From Gemmata massiliana (GTDB lineage: Bacteria > Planctomycetota > Planctomycetia > Gemmatales > Gemmataceae): a stretch of DNA of 64,000 bases. The notes beneath the pieces are model-generated. The model was not told where the DNA came from, ran no database searches, and saw only the letters and a list, made by a program, of their open reading frames with translations. The DNA lies in NCBI GenBank assembly GCA_000531095.1, contig HG799467.1, forward strand, positions 132,544-196,543. The letters run 5' to 3'. Shown here one piece after another: positions 26,685-36,690 of this stretch. Position 1 is the first letter of the stretch. Every line of letters begins with the position of its first letter. The translations under genes were made by a program, and so were the position numbers.

Positions 26685-27182
26685 TCACTCGGTTCGGTTC
26701 CCGGCATTCTGGGCGAAGTCGATACCGATCCCGCTCGCCATTTCGCGCTCGGGGACGGATTCGAGGTCGCCGAGCGCCTTGAGTTTTGTGGCCGTGTCCC
26801 GGCTCAAAACGTCCAGCAGGTCGAGCGTCTCCGCTGGGAGGACGCCTTCGCCCTCGATCCGGACCAGTTGGAGCCCGTTCAGGAAGTTGTTGACGATGTC
26901 GTGAACGGTCCGCATGGTCGCTTTCAGCACCCGGAGTCGCTCGGTTTCAAGTTCGCGCTCCCGGCGCAACCGGCCCGCGGCCACTGTGCGGTCCAACCCG
27001 AAGGCGCCAACCAGCAAAACCAGAGCCAAACCGAGGTCATCGAACTTGTGAACCGGGCGCGTTTCTTCCGCGAAAAATTCCAGGTGTACGACGTCGGTGC
27101 CCGTCGCGAGCATGAACAGCCCCGCGGCCCCACTGAACAGGAGCGCCGCTCCTGTAAACGGGAACGTTTGAATCACATTCAT
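26685..27182 (-). CDS. Two-helix membrane protein with a DHp-like helix, no ATPase domain
   Basis: 165 residues. Two transmembrane segments (about residues 8-25 and 48-65) flank a short loop. A charged helix (RRERELETERLRVLKA) leads to TMRTVHDIVNNFLNGLQL, which resembles the phospho-accepting H-box helix of histidine kinases (HD.NN). A second helix (LDLLDVLSRDTATKLKALGDLE) follows, as in a DHp hairpin. There is no HATPase domain, so it cannot be a kinase itself. It could be a membrane phosphotransfer or scaffold protein for the kinases downstream on the same strand. The start at ATG 27182 has no strong ribosome-binding site. Confidence 0.6.
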   Translation of the reverse strand: MNVIQTFPFTGAALLFSGAAGLFMLATGTDVVHLEFFAEETRPVHKFDDLGLALVLLVGAFGLDRTVAAGRLRRERELETERLRVLKATMRTVHDIVNNFLNGLQLVRIEGEGVLPAETLDLLDVLSRDTATKLKALGDLESVPEREMASGIGIDFAQNAGNRTE

Positions 27183-27729
27183 GCCGCGTTCCGTGTGTCG
27201 GACCGGTAACCGTACCCGGGCGAAAACGTCTCGGACCTCCGGCCCGCGACCGTGGAGATTATTATCGTCGCTAGATCATCAAGGGCGGCCCCTCGATCGA
27301 ACTCATCGCCGTACCAAGCATAGGTTGGCAACTTCGCGTGGGGAATCAATCGAGAGCGGTTTTTGTTTCGCGTCTGATTCGCGGCGCCTCGAAATTGAGG
27401 CCACGGGGCAATCCGGTGCGCGCAAGACCTGTCGGAAACTCGCTTTTCGGCTCGAAAAAAGCCTTTGACAAATTCTGTTAGGTCGGCGAGATTGATGGCA
27501 TCACGTGATCCGTTCCGGCGCCCCTCACACACCACGCGATCTCGCGCGGCGGTCGACAGCTCCCTTTGATGGCGTGTGACTGACGTAACTCGCGCTGGAA
27601 TGGCGCTCACCTCGATAGCGCTCGTGCGGTGCGGTCCGTGCGGGCTTTCGTGGGAGGAACCCGTGTACCCGTCCACCGATAACACGCGGCGCGTCGCGCG
27701 CCGCCCATCTCGGACCGAGCGGAGGGACC
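27183..27729. other. Divergent intergenic region without a recognised gene
   Basis: About 550 bp between the minus-strand membrane protein and the plus-strand glucosidase. The stretch 27350-27480 is AT-richer. Open frames here are short, lack motifs and overlap on both strands. GAGCGGAGG-like purines just before 27730 supply the glucosidase ribosome-binding site. Confidence 0.45.
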
Positions 27730-28843
27730 ATGAACGCGGAAGCGGCGAGACTTGAAGAAGCGCGAGCGGGGGCGCCCTGGCGCAAGTGGGGGCCGTATTT
27801 GAGCGAGCGGCAGTGGGGAACTGTACGCGAGGATTACAGCGCGTCCGGCAACGCCTGGGACTATTTCAGCCACGACCAGGCCCGGTCCCGGGCCTACCGC
27901 CGCGGCGAGGACGGACTGGCCGGGATCTCGGACGACAAGCAGCACTTGTGTTTCGCGCTGGCACTGTGGAACGGCGCCGATCCTATTATCAAGGAGCGCC
28001 TGTTCGGGCTGACCAACAGCGAGGGGAACCACGGCGAGGACGTCAAGGAGTACTACTACTACCTCGACAGCACGCCGACGCACTCGTATATGCGGTACCT
28101 CTACAAGTACCCGCAGGGCGCGTACCCCTATTCCGACATCGTCGACACCAACCGAAGGCGCGGGCGCACCGAGCCGGAGTACGAGCTGATCGACACCGGG
28201 GCGTTCGCGAACAACCGGTACTTCGACGTGTTCGTTGAGTACGCGAAGGCCGCGCCGGAAGACGTACTCGTCCGCGTCACGGTCGCCAACCGGGGGACCG
28301 AGGCCGCCACGCTCCACGTACTCCCGACGCTCTGGTTCCGCAACATCTGGTCGTGGGGCGCGGCCCCGGCGCCCAAGCCCGCGCTGCACGAGGTCGACGG
28401 CCCGCGCGGGCTGCGGACGGTGGTCGCGGCCCACGAGGAACTGGGGCCGCGCTGGTTCTACTGCGACGGCGAACCGGAGCTGCTCTTCACCGAGAACGAG
28501 ACCAACAACGAGCGCGTGTTCGGCTCCCCCAGCGCGTCCCCGTTCGTCAAGGACGCGATCGACCGGTACCTCGTTCACGGCGAGCGCGCCGCGGTGAATC
28601 CGGCGCGCACCGGGACCAAGGTCGCGGCCCACTACACGATCACGGTGCCCCCCGGCGGGCAAACCGTGATCCGGCTGCGCCTGTCCGATACGCCCCCCGG
28701 GAGCGCGCAAGCTGCCCTTCGGCTCCGCGGCCGACGCCGCTTTCGGCGCGCGCGCGCGAGAAGCGGACGAGTTCTACGCCAAAGTCCTCCCGCGCGCCGC
28801 GACCGCGGACGAGGCCGCGGTCGCGCGCCAGGCGCTGGCCGGT

Positions 28844-30460
<1,617 letters not shown>

Positions 30461-30496
30461 CGCAGCATTGAATTGGTGGAGTTGATCTTTGGTTTG

Positions 30497-30553
30497 GTGG
30501 CACAGGCCTCTGGCCTGTGTGAGCGCCTCCACAGGCCTCTGGCCTGTGCCACG
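30497..30553. repeat. Tandem pair of 19-bp perfect palindromes
   Basis: The palindrome CACAGGCCTCTGGCCTGTG (allowing for the odd centre base) occurs at 30501-30519 and 30530-30548. Flanking bases extend a larger inverted repeat over 30497-30553. A related motif (ACAGGGC..GCCCTGT) recurs at 31559-31582 and 31684-31706, so this is a dispersed family. Confidence 0.8.
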
Positions 30554-30631
30554 AACACAAAACACGCGCTTTCACGCGGCAAAGCGGTGACGGCCGAAGT
30601 GTTGGGGCCGTCGAACCCGAGTTGGCCTCGT

Positions 30632-30725
30632 TTGTTTGTCTTCTGTAGCCGGCCTCTGCGAGGCCGGGATGTCCTGTGTTTGTGGCTCACCGGCCTCGCA
30701 GAGGCCGGCTACAGAAGACAAACAA
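30632..30725. repeat. Perfect 36-bp inverted repeat
   Basis: Arms 30632-30667 and 30690-30725 match perfectly over 36 bp around a 22-base loop. Each arm contains the shorter palindrome CCGGCCTC-N2-GAGGCCGG. It lies between the convergent glucosidase and receiver-protein genes and may terminate transcription from both sides. Confidence 0.85.
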
Positions 30726-30807
30726 TCAGCACGGTTTGGTGCGAACCATTAATTCGGCGCTGGTGCAGAATTGAGACACGAGCGGTGTGTGGAAATGCGG
30801 CGCGCGC

Positions 30808-31401
30808 TCAGGATTTCTTGGAGTCGCGCTCGTCTTTGAGTTCCTTCACTTCGCGCTTCAGTTCCTTGACGTCCTGTTTGACCTCCCTCACCTCTTCCTT
30901 GACTTCTCTCAAAAGCTCTTTGGTTTGTCCGGCTAGTTCGACGTTCTGTTGAGCCAGTTCTTGCGTCTGGGTCGCGAGTTTCTTGATTTCCTCGATCATG
31001 GTTAACACCTCCAACAGTTCTTGTGTGTCGCTCGCCTTGGTGATTTGGTGATCGAACCCCGCGCCCGCGGCCCGGTGTACGTGCCCCGCGTCGGAGAACG
31101 CGGACAGTGCGACCAGTTTCGTCTCGGCCAGGGCAGGGTCCGCGCGAACGGCCCGCGCGAGCGCGTAGCCGTCGAGTTCCGGCATCTGGATGTCCGAGAT
31201 CACGCAGTCTGGAACCCACTCGCGCGCGACGCGCAGCCCGTGGGAACCGTCGTAGGCGGCCCGAACCTCGTACCGGCGCAGTTCGAGGAGCATGGCCAGG
31301 GTGTCGGCCGCGTCCCGGTTGTCGTCTACGACCAGAACCCGGAGTGCGGCCGGGCGAAGCGTATCCACGATGACCTCGGCGGCGACAACGAACTCGTTCA
31401 C
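30808..31401 (-). CDS. Receiver-domain protein with C-terminal coiled coil
   Basis: About 197 residues from GTG 31401. The frame is open to 31527, but those extra residues look unlike protein family sequence. The receiver domain starts RVLVVDDNRDAADTL. The phospho-acceptor Asp is in CVISDIQMPELDGYA, and the conserved Thr/Ser lies in VALSAFSD. The Lys position is less clear (QITKASD). After the domain is a coiled coil of about 70 residues rich in Glu/Lys heptads (VREVKQDVKELKREV). There is no DNA-binding or enzymatic output domain, so the output is probably protein-protein contact. No kinase gene is adjacent; candidates are the kinases at 20-26 kb and 35 kb. Confidence 0.75.
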   Translation of the reverse strand: MNEFVVAAEVIVDTLRPAALRVLVVDDNRDAADTLAMLLELRRYEVRAAYDGSHGLRVAREWVPDCVISDIQMPELDGYALARAVRADPALAETKLVALSAFSDAGHVHRAAGAGFDHQITKASDTQELLEVLTMIEEIKKLATQTQELAQQNVELAGQTKELLREVKEEVREVKQDVKELKREVKELKDERDSKKS

Positions 31402-31724
31402 GAAGAATAGTGAATAACCTGGGCGCCCGGCTCCGCCTAGTCCGAGTAACGCGCCGGGACCAATTATGGCAAGTGAGCCGGTGCGGGGCGTCGCCCGTAA
31501 CCGTCCCGCACCGGTCACCGCCGACATACTGCTTTAGCAAGTCGCGTGCCGTATTAGGCCACAGGGCTCCCGCCCTGTGCTACGAACGCATTGGAAGTGC
31601 TAATCTTCGCACCGCGAGGGACCGTGGTGCACCAACGCTGTAGTTGGTGATTTTTATTTTCGCCCCGGAGGGGCCGACTGACGTAGCACAGGGCGGATGC
31701 CCTGTGAATCTTTGTGACCTCACG
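31402..31724. other. Intergenic region with dispersed palindromes
   Basis: It contains the pair of ACAGGGC..GCCCTGT palindromes at about 31559-31582 and 31684-31706 in opposite contexts, bracketing about 100 bp. No gene is seen. The bracketed arrangement resembles a small non-autonomous element, but no target duplication was identified. Confidence 0.45.
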
Positions 31725-32560
31725 TCACGGCGTCAGGTCGCCGTCCAGAGGGAAATCGAAGACGTTGTCGGTCTTGGCCACGACGTCGGCCGTGAGGCGG
31801 GACGTTTCCGGCGAGAAGTATTTCTTCGGGATCAGTGGTTTGCCCGGCATCCGGAGCGTTTCCGCCGCGGCCTCGGCTTTAGCCAAGTGTTCCGGGAGCG
31901 GCGGGGACGGACCGGTCAGCGAGATCGCCACGCGGCACCGACCGACCGGGGGCCGGGCTCGCCCCCCCGTGTATCCCAGATCCCCGCGCACCGACGCCGT
32001 CCGGGACGATTCATCAGCCGGGACCGGTCCGACCGCTTGATGTCCGCTCACCACCCGGATACCGAATCGGACACGTACACAATCCGCCCGGACTCTTCGT
32101 CCGCGGTGAGTTTTCAGGGCGTGGGCGCTCTTCGTGCCCGAGTCGCGCGCCTGCTGGCTGGGCCCGCGGCTCGAACGAATCGATGACGCCCGGCGGCGCG
32201 GGGTACCCGGGGGCCGGCATTCGCATGGTGCCCCGCCCGGCCTTGGCCAGCACCGGCGCGCATCGGTTCCGAACCCGGCTGGCGGTCGAGTCGGACACTC
32301 CGAATAAGAACCCGAGGGCCTCGTTGGTCGGGTACTGGCGCAACCAGATGACGGTTCGGAGCACCTGATCGGTGAGCGACAGGTCGAAGTCGTCGCCACC
32401 GCCGACGGCCCGTTTCCGGTTCGGCCGATCGAGTGCACTTGTAGTGCGCGGCTTCGACGGCCGGAACGACCTGCGTGGCCAACTCATCGAATGCGGCAAC
32501 CGCCAGACCGGTCAGGTGACCGAACACGGACGGTTGCTTTCGCAGGTTGTCGAGACGCGC
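31725..32560 (-). pseudogene. Degenerate DDE_Tnp_4-type transposase
   Basis: Three minus-strand frames together read as one transposase. The N-terminus is FGHLTGLAVAAFDELATQVV. The HTH_Tnp_4 region follows (DQVLRTVIWLRQYPTNEAL, GVSDSTASRVRNRC). A decayed catalytic part includes a GDLGYTG stretch and a basic C-terminus. At least two frameshifts separate them, and the first catalytic residues cannot be recognised. It is inactive and old. Confidence 0.65.
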
Positions 32561-32654
32561 GATCGTAATGAGGGATCACCAAACGGAGATTCGTCCCGGC
32601 ATCCTACGAAACGACAGCTATCGTGAATACGGTCTGATGACTGTCCTGCAGAGG

Positions 32655-33085
32655 CGTGAGGCATTCCGGTAACAAAACGGGGGCTCATCATTGATCGGGT
32701 GAAGTCGCCAGGACATGATCCGAATCATGGCCAGTTGGATCATGGCGCGGCTCGAGCGGGTGCTTTTCTCCCGGTCCACGGTCAGACGCACCACCGCTTG
32801 GGCCACGCGAACGTGCATTCCACAACCCGCTGCCGGGGCAACTTCACCACTCCTTCGTTCCTTCCGGCCGGCTTACCGCCGCGATCTCGTACCCGGTGCT
32901 CTGGGCCACCCGCGTACAAACTGTGGTTGTGGTACTTGTTGTCCACCTACAACAGCCGCAGTCGCAATTGAGTGCTCGTGACCTCACCCACACGACCGTG
33001 ACTGTGATCCCGTCGTCACCGCGGCCACGAGCCGGCCTATCGCGTCCACGACGACCGCGTGCCGCTTGCGCGCATTGACCTTCTT
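32655..33085 (-). pseudogene. IS5-family transposase C-terminal relic
   Basis: Minus-strand translation gives PNKKVNARKRHAVVVDAIG, the 'KKVxGRKRHxxVDxxG' signature of IS5-type transposases. After a frameshift it gives LPRQRVVECTFAWPKRW, the 'LPRRWVVERTFAWL' box with the catalytic Glu region, and IQLAMIRIMSWRL, the usual C-terminus. One catalytic-box Glu is retained, but the reading frame is broken. The N-terminal half could not be recognised upstream. Confidence 0.6.
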
Positions 33086-33681
33086 GTTGGGCGTCGTATC
33101 TGCGCGCCTCGCCGCTCTCGGTTGGGTGCGGTGACCTTGGGCTTCGATCACGCGGTCGAATATCTGCGAAGCTGGCCCGCGCGTTACACCCGACCGACGA
33201 AGAGGGCGCGCAGAGCCGGACTGTGGCGCGGGCGCGTGACTCCGGGATGAAGGCAGTGAGGTCTTGATCGCGGTGCTAGTAAGAATGGGCGTGGCCCAAT
33301 CGCAAAGGGGTGCCCGCGGTTCGTGCGGAAGTGTCGGGGCTACTTCGGCAATCAGGCGCGTCGAATGGATTACCCCGTCTAGAGGTCAACAGCGGGTGCA
33401 CCGGCTCGGGTACCGTGGCGCGTACAAGACGGTCGTTGGCCAACGGCTCAAGGGTTGGAGGATGCGGTGGAGCGAAGGCGGGCACACGCACTCTGCCACG
33501 TCCGCGCGCTGCACCGCAGCGAACTGGGCCAGTGGACCGACTTCTGGAGACGGGCCACGGCTGCTTGACGCAAACGTCCACAAGGGACACGGTCGGGTCT
33601 CGACCCGCACCCTGACGGCCCCCGCCCTGGCCCAAAAGCCCGTGCGACCGGCCCTTGCGGGCGGGGTTCACCGAAGCGATG
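33086..33681. other. Gene-free stretch, probable insertion-sequence debris
   Basis: About 600 bp of high-GC sequence with overlapping open frames on both strands and no recognisable family sequence. Its position between the IS5 relic and the phosphofructokinase stop suggests decayed mobile DNA. Confidence 0.4.
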
Positions 33682-34968
33682 TCACTTCACCAGGTACCCG
33701 AAGCGGTCGCGGAACTGAGCCGGGGTCATCTTCACTACCGCGGCGAGGCGCTCGATGCGGCTCGCGTCGTCGAAATCACTCTGTTCCAGCCGGATCATGT
33801 AGCGGCGGGCGACCTCGTAGTTCTCGCCGGTGATGTCCACCAGCCGCGCCCGCATCTTCTTCGTGGCCGGGTCGATCATCTCCTGGAACGGGCACGGAAC
33901 CATGTTCCCGCCCACGAACGTGATGACCACGCCGTTCTTCTCCGCCGCCGGCGACAGCAGGAACTTCACCGCCCCGTACCCGAGGTTGCGGGTGTACTCC
34001 GCGTCGAACGGGATCGGGTCGGCGCACCGCAGTTCGTAGCCCAGGTCCTTGTCCACCATGTCGAACTTCAGACCCAGATCCTTGAGCCGGCTCGCGATCG
34101 TGGTGCGGATCATGCGCCCGAACTCGATCTCGCCCAACCGCAGGTGCCCGAAGGCGTCGAGTTCGATGTTCCCGAACTTGCCCGGGTTCTTCTCCATTAG
34201 TTGGCGCAGGCGCTCCTCGCCGATCTCCTCGAGGAGCCCCTCGGCCAGCACCGCGACGCCGTAGCTCTTGCCCTGCGCCTTGCGCTTGATCATCGAGCCG
34301 ATGACCACGTCGCAGATGAGTTCGAGCGAAACGTCCTTGCCCTTCAGCTCCTCCGCGATCAGCGTCACGGTGGCGGCCGACGCCTTACCGATGCCGAGCG
34401 CCAGGTGCCCGGCGGCGCGGCCCATGCTCACCAGGATGTACCACCGCGTGGTGGTCTTCGCGTCCTCGTGCAGGTTCCGCGCGACCTGCACGCCGTAGTG
34501 CCGGGCGGTCTCGAACCCGAACGTGGGGATGCCCGGGGGCAGCGGCAGGTCGTTGTCGATCGTCTTGGGCACGTGCGCGACCTTGATCGCGCCCTTCGCG
34601 TGCGCGTACACCTGCGACCCGCTGTACGCGGTGTCGTCGCCGCCGATCGTGACCAGGTACTTGATGCCGAGCTTGTTCAGCCCGTCGAGCACGGCCGCCA
34701 TGTGGTCCGGGTTCTTCGCCGGGTTGGTGCGGCTCGTGCCGAGCAGCGCGCCGCCGCGCTGGTAGTAGGGCGCGACGTCCGGGATCGTGAGCGGGCGCAC
34801 CTGAGTGATGTCGCCGGCCGCGAGGTTCTTGAACCCGTCTCGAATGCCGACGACCTCGAGCCCGCGGTTGATGGCCTCGATCGTGACCGAACTGATTACG
34901 CCGTTAATACCGGGCGCCGGGCCGCCGCCGACCACGATACCGAGCTTACCGCGAGTGGAATCCGCCAT
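33682..34968 (-). CDS. pfp: Pyrophosphate-dependent 6-phosphofructokinase
   Basis: 428 residues from ATG 34968 (MADSTRGKLGIVVGGGPAPG); the longer frame to 35019 adds unconserved residues. It phosphorylates fructose 6-phosphate using PPi, or runs the reverse reaction, in the cytoplasm. PPi rather than ATP use is indicated by GGDD at residues 109-112 (Asp in place of the Gly of ATP enzymes) and Lys135 in VPKTIDND (ATP enzymes have Gly). SMGRAAGHLALG is the sugar-phosphate loop. The gene is transcribed alone on the minus strand. The divergent histidine-kinase gene begins 158 bp away, and a pyrophosphatase gene lies 3 kb downstream of that. Confidence 0.9.
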   Translation of the reverse strand: MADSTRGKLGIVVGGGPAPGINGVISSVTIEAINRGLEVVGIRDGFKNLAAGDITQVRPLTIPDVAPYYQRGGALLGTSRTNPAKNPDHMAAVLDGLNKLGIKYLVTIGGDDTAYSGSQVYAHAKGAIKVAHVPKTIDNDLPLPPGIPTFGFETARHYGVQVARNLHEDAKTTTRWYILVSMGRAAGHLALGIGKASAATVTLIAEELKGKDVSLELICDVVIGSMIKRKAQGKSYGVAVLAEGLLEEIGEERLRQLMEKNPGKFGNIELDAFGHLRLGEIEFGRMIRTTIASRLKDLGLKFDMVDKDLGYELRCADPIPFDAEYTRNLGYGAVKFLLSPAAEKNGVVITFVGGNMVPCPFQEMIDPATKKMRARLVDITGENYEVARRYMIRLEQSDFDDASRIERLAAVVKMTPAQFRDRFGYLVK

Positions 34969-35125
34969 GATGGGGGTCCAAGTTATGGAGACCGGAATGA
35001 CCCGGAGTACAGGGGACAAGGAGAGGCCGGGCCGACACGGAATAGGATTGGAATCCGCGGGGCGTTTTCAAGGGCGCCCCCGCCCGCGCCGGTGCGTAGA
35101 TTAAGTGATCAGAGGAGGCCCCGCC

Positions 35126-35887
35126 ATGAACGATCCCGCGGTCCTCGACACCCCCGCCGTCCCGTGCGAAAACACCTGCGCCGATCCCGCGCCGGGCGCG
35201 GCCGAGGCGACCGGCATCGCGGAACTCGCGGCCGGGTTCATCCACGAGATCAAGAACCACATCGGAACGCTCTCGCTGAACCTGCAACTGCTCGCCGAGG
35301 ACTTCGAGCGCGCCGAGACCCCGCGCGAGCGCCGCGCGCTCGACCGCGTGTCGCGGCTCTCGGGCGAGTGCCGCAAGCTGCTCGACCTGTCGAACGACTT
35401 CCTCCGGTTCGCGCACCTGCGGGAGTTGCACGTGCGCCCGGTCGAACTTGAGGAGGTCGTGTCGCGCATGATCGACTTCCTCGGGCCGACCGCGACCCCA
35501 CGCGGGGTCGAGATCAAGTGGTTCTCGGACCCCGACCTGCCACTCGTGTGCCTCGACTGTGACCTCTTCGAGCAGGGGTTACTGAACCTCATGCTGAACG
35601 CAGAGCAGGCGATGCCCGAGGGCGGTACGCTCACGCTCATCGGGCGCACGGACGGGGGGCGGGTGCTACTCGACGTGATCGATACGGGCGTCGGGATCGA
35701 TCCGGGATCAATGGCGAAGGTGTTCCGCCCGTTCCACACCACAAAACCGGACGGGAACGGGCTGGGCCTCGCGACCACGCGCAAAATTGTCGTCGCCCAC
35801 GGCGGAACGATCGAAGTACAGAGCGCCCCCGGCCGCGGAACGAAGTTCACCATCGCACTTCCGACCGCACCGGGGCCGCAAAGCTGA
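35126..35887 (+). CDS. Soluble orphan histidine kinase
   Basis: 253 residues from ATG 35126, which has AGAGGAGG 8 bases upstream (the ATG at 35105 lacks one). After a short disordered N-terminus, the HisKA box is AAGFIHEIKNHIGTL (His about 45). The HATPase domain follows with NLMLNAEQAMPEGG (N box), DVIDTGVGID (G1) and GNGLGLATTRKIV (G2). There is no sensor domain and no membrane segment, so input must come from a partner. No response regulator is adjacent. The receiver-coiled-coil protein at 30.8 kb is the nearest candidate. Confidence 0.85.
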   Translation: MNDPAVLDTPAVPCENTCADPAPGAAEATGIAELAAGFIHEIKNHIGTLSLNLQLLAEDFERAETPRERRALDRVSRLSGECRKLLDLSNDFLRFAHLRELHVRPVELEEVVSRMIDFLGPTATPRGVEIKWFSDPDLPLVCLDCDLFEQGLLNLMLNAEQAMPEGGTLTLIGRTDGGRVLLDVIDTGVGIDPGSMAKVFRPFHTTKPDGNGLGLATTRKIVVAHGGTIEVQSAPGRGTKFTIALPTAPGPQS

Positions 35888-36150
35888 CAGTCTGACAGTT
35901 CGTGCGCGCCGGTTACTTGCGTTCTGTTCGCTCACAGTCTCGTCACAACTCGGCAATTTTTCTGCGATTCCGCCGCGCGTAGCCGTCCAGTTCGTGGTGA
36001 CGGAGCGAATTGGCACGCGGGTTGAATATTCAAATTTCGCTGTCCCGCGGAGAAAAGGATCGAATCCTTTCCCGTGCGCCACACTCGAATCTAGTGCTCC
36101 GGGAAACACGCTCCGCGAGATCCTTAACCACTTTAACTCGAGGCCCAACT
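35888..36150. promoter_or_regulatory. Upstream region of the small heat-shock gene
   Basis: About 260 bp that must carry the hsp20 promoter. It is AT-richer than its flanks near 35935-35965 and 36015-36050. No CIRCE element (the TTAGCACTC..GAGTGCTAA pair) was found, so HrcA control is not indicated. Confidence 0.35.
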
Positions 36151-36591
36151 ATGACCCGTAACCGCCGAAACCCGCTCGGGGTGTTCCTGCACGAAGTGAC
36201 CGCCGCGGGGGACGAGTTCGCCGCGCTCTGCACCCGGCTCGCCGGCCAAGACGCGCCCGCTGCGACCTTCCCGATCAACGTTTGGCAGGACGAAAATGCC
36301 GTCTTCGTGGAAGGCGACCTGCCCGGTGTCGACCGCGCAAGTTTGGACGTGACTGTAACCGGCGGCGACACCCTGACGATCCGCGCCGAGCGCCCCGCCG
36401 CGACCCCGGCCGAAGGTACGGCGTGGTTGCGACGCGAACGCGCGATCGGCAAGTTCTCCCGCATTCTCAACCTCTCAACGCTCGTAGACGCCGAGAAAGT
36501 CGAAGCGAGCTACGTCAACGGCGTGCTGAAAGTCACGCTGCCGAAGGTCGCCGCGGTCAAGCCCCGGACGGTACCGATTAAGGCCGAGTAA
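36151..36591 (+). CDS. Small heat-shock protein (Hsp20/alpha-crystallin)
   Basis: 146 residues. The alpha-crystallin domain spans about residues 38-135: FPINVWQDENAVFVEGDLPGV, then the LDVTVTGGDTLTIRAER strands, and YVNGVLKVTLPK with the conserved GVLxVxxP box. The C-terminal VPIKAE carries the short I/V-x-I/V type anchor. It is an ATP-independent holdase that forms oligomers in the cytoplasm. The ATG at 36151 is preceded only by a weak purine run (CGAGG). It is followed by a hairpin at 36653-36681. Confidence 0.9.
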   Translation: MTRNRRNPLGVFLHEVTAAGDEFAALCTRLAGQDAPAATFPINVWQDENAVFVEGDLPGVDRASLDVTVTGGDTLTIRAERPAATPAEGTAWLRRERAIGKFSRILNLSTLVDAEKVEASYVNGVLKVTLPKVAAVKPRTVPIKAE

Positions 36592-36652
36592 GCGATGTTA
36601 TAAGCGAATTGCCCGGCGAACCGCTGGCTTGTCGGACACTTAAGTACAATGA

Positions 36653-36690
36653 GAGGAACGGAGCACACGGCTCCGTTCCTCACTTCTTTT
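36653..36690 (+). terminator. Terminator hairpin shared by convergent genes
   Basis: An 11-bp perfect stem (36653-36663 with 36671-36681) has a 7-base loop, followed on the plus strand by ACTTCTTTT. The right arm overlaps the stop codon of the minus-strand gene at 36680. Confidence 0.7.

Noticed and set aside
35888-36150. CIRCE operator for the Hsp20 gene
   Set aside because: Neither half-site of the CIRCE inverted repeat is present.
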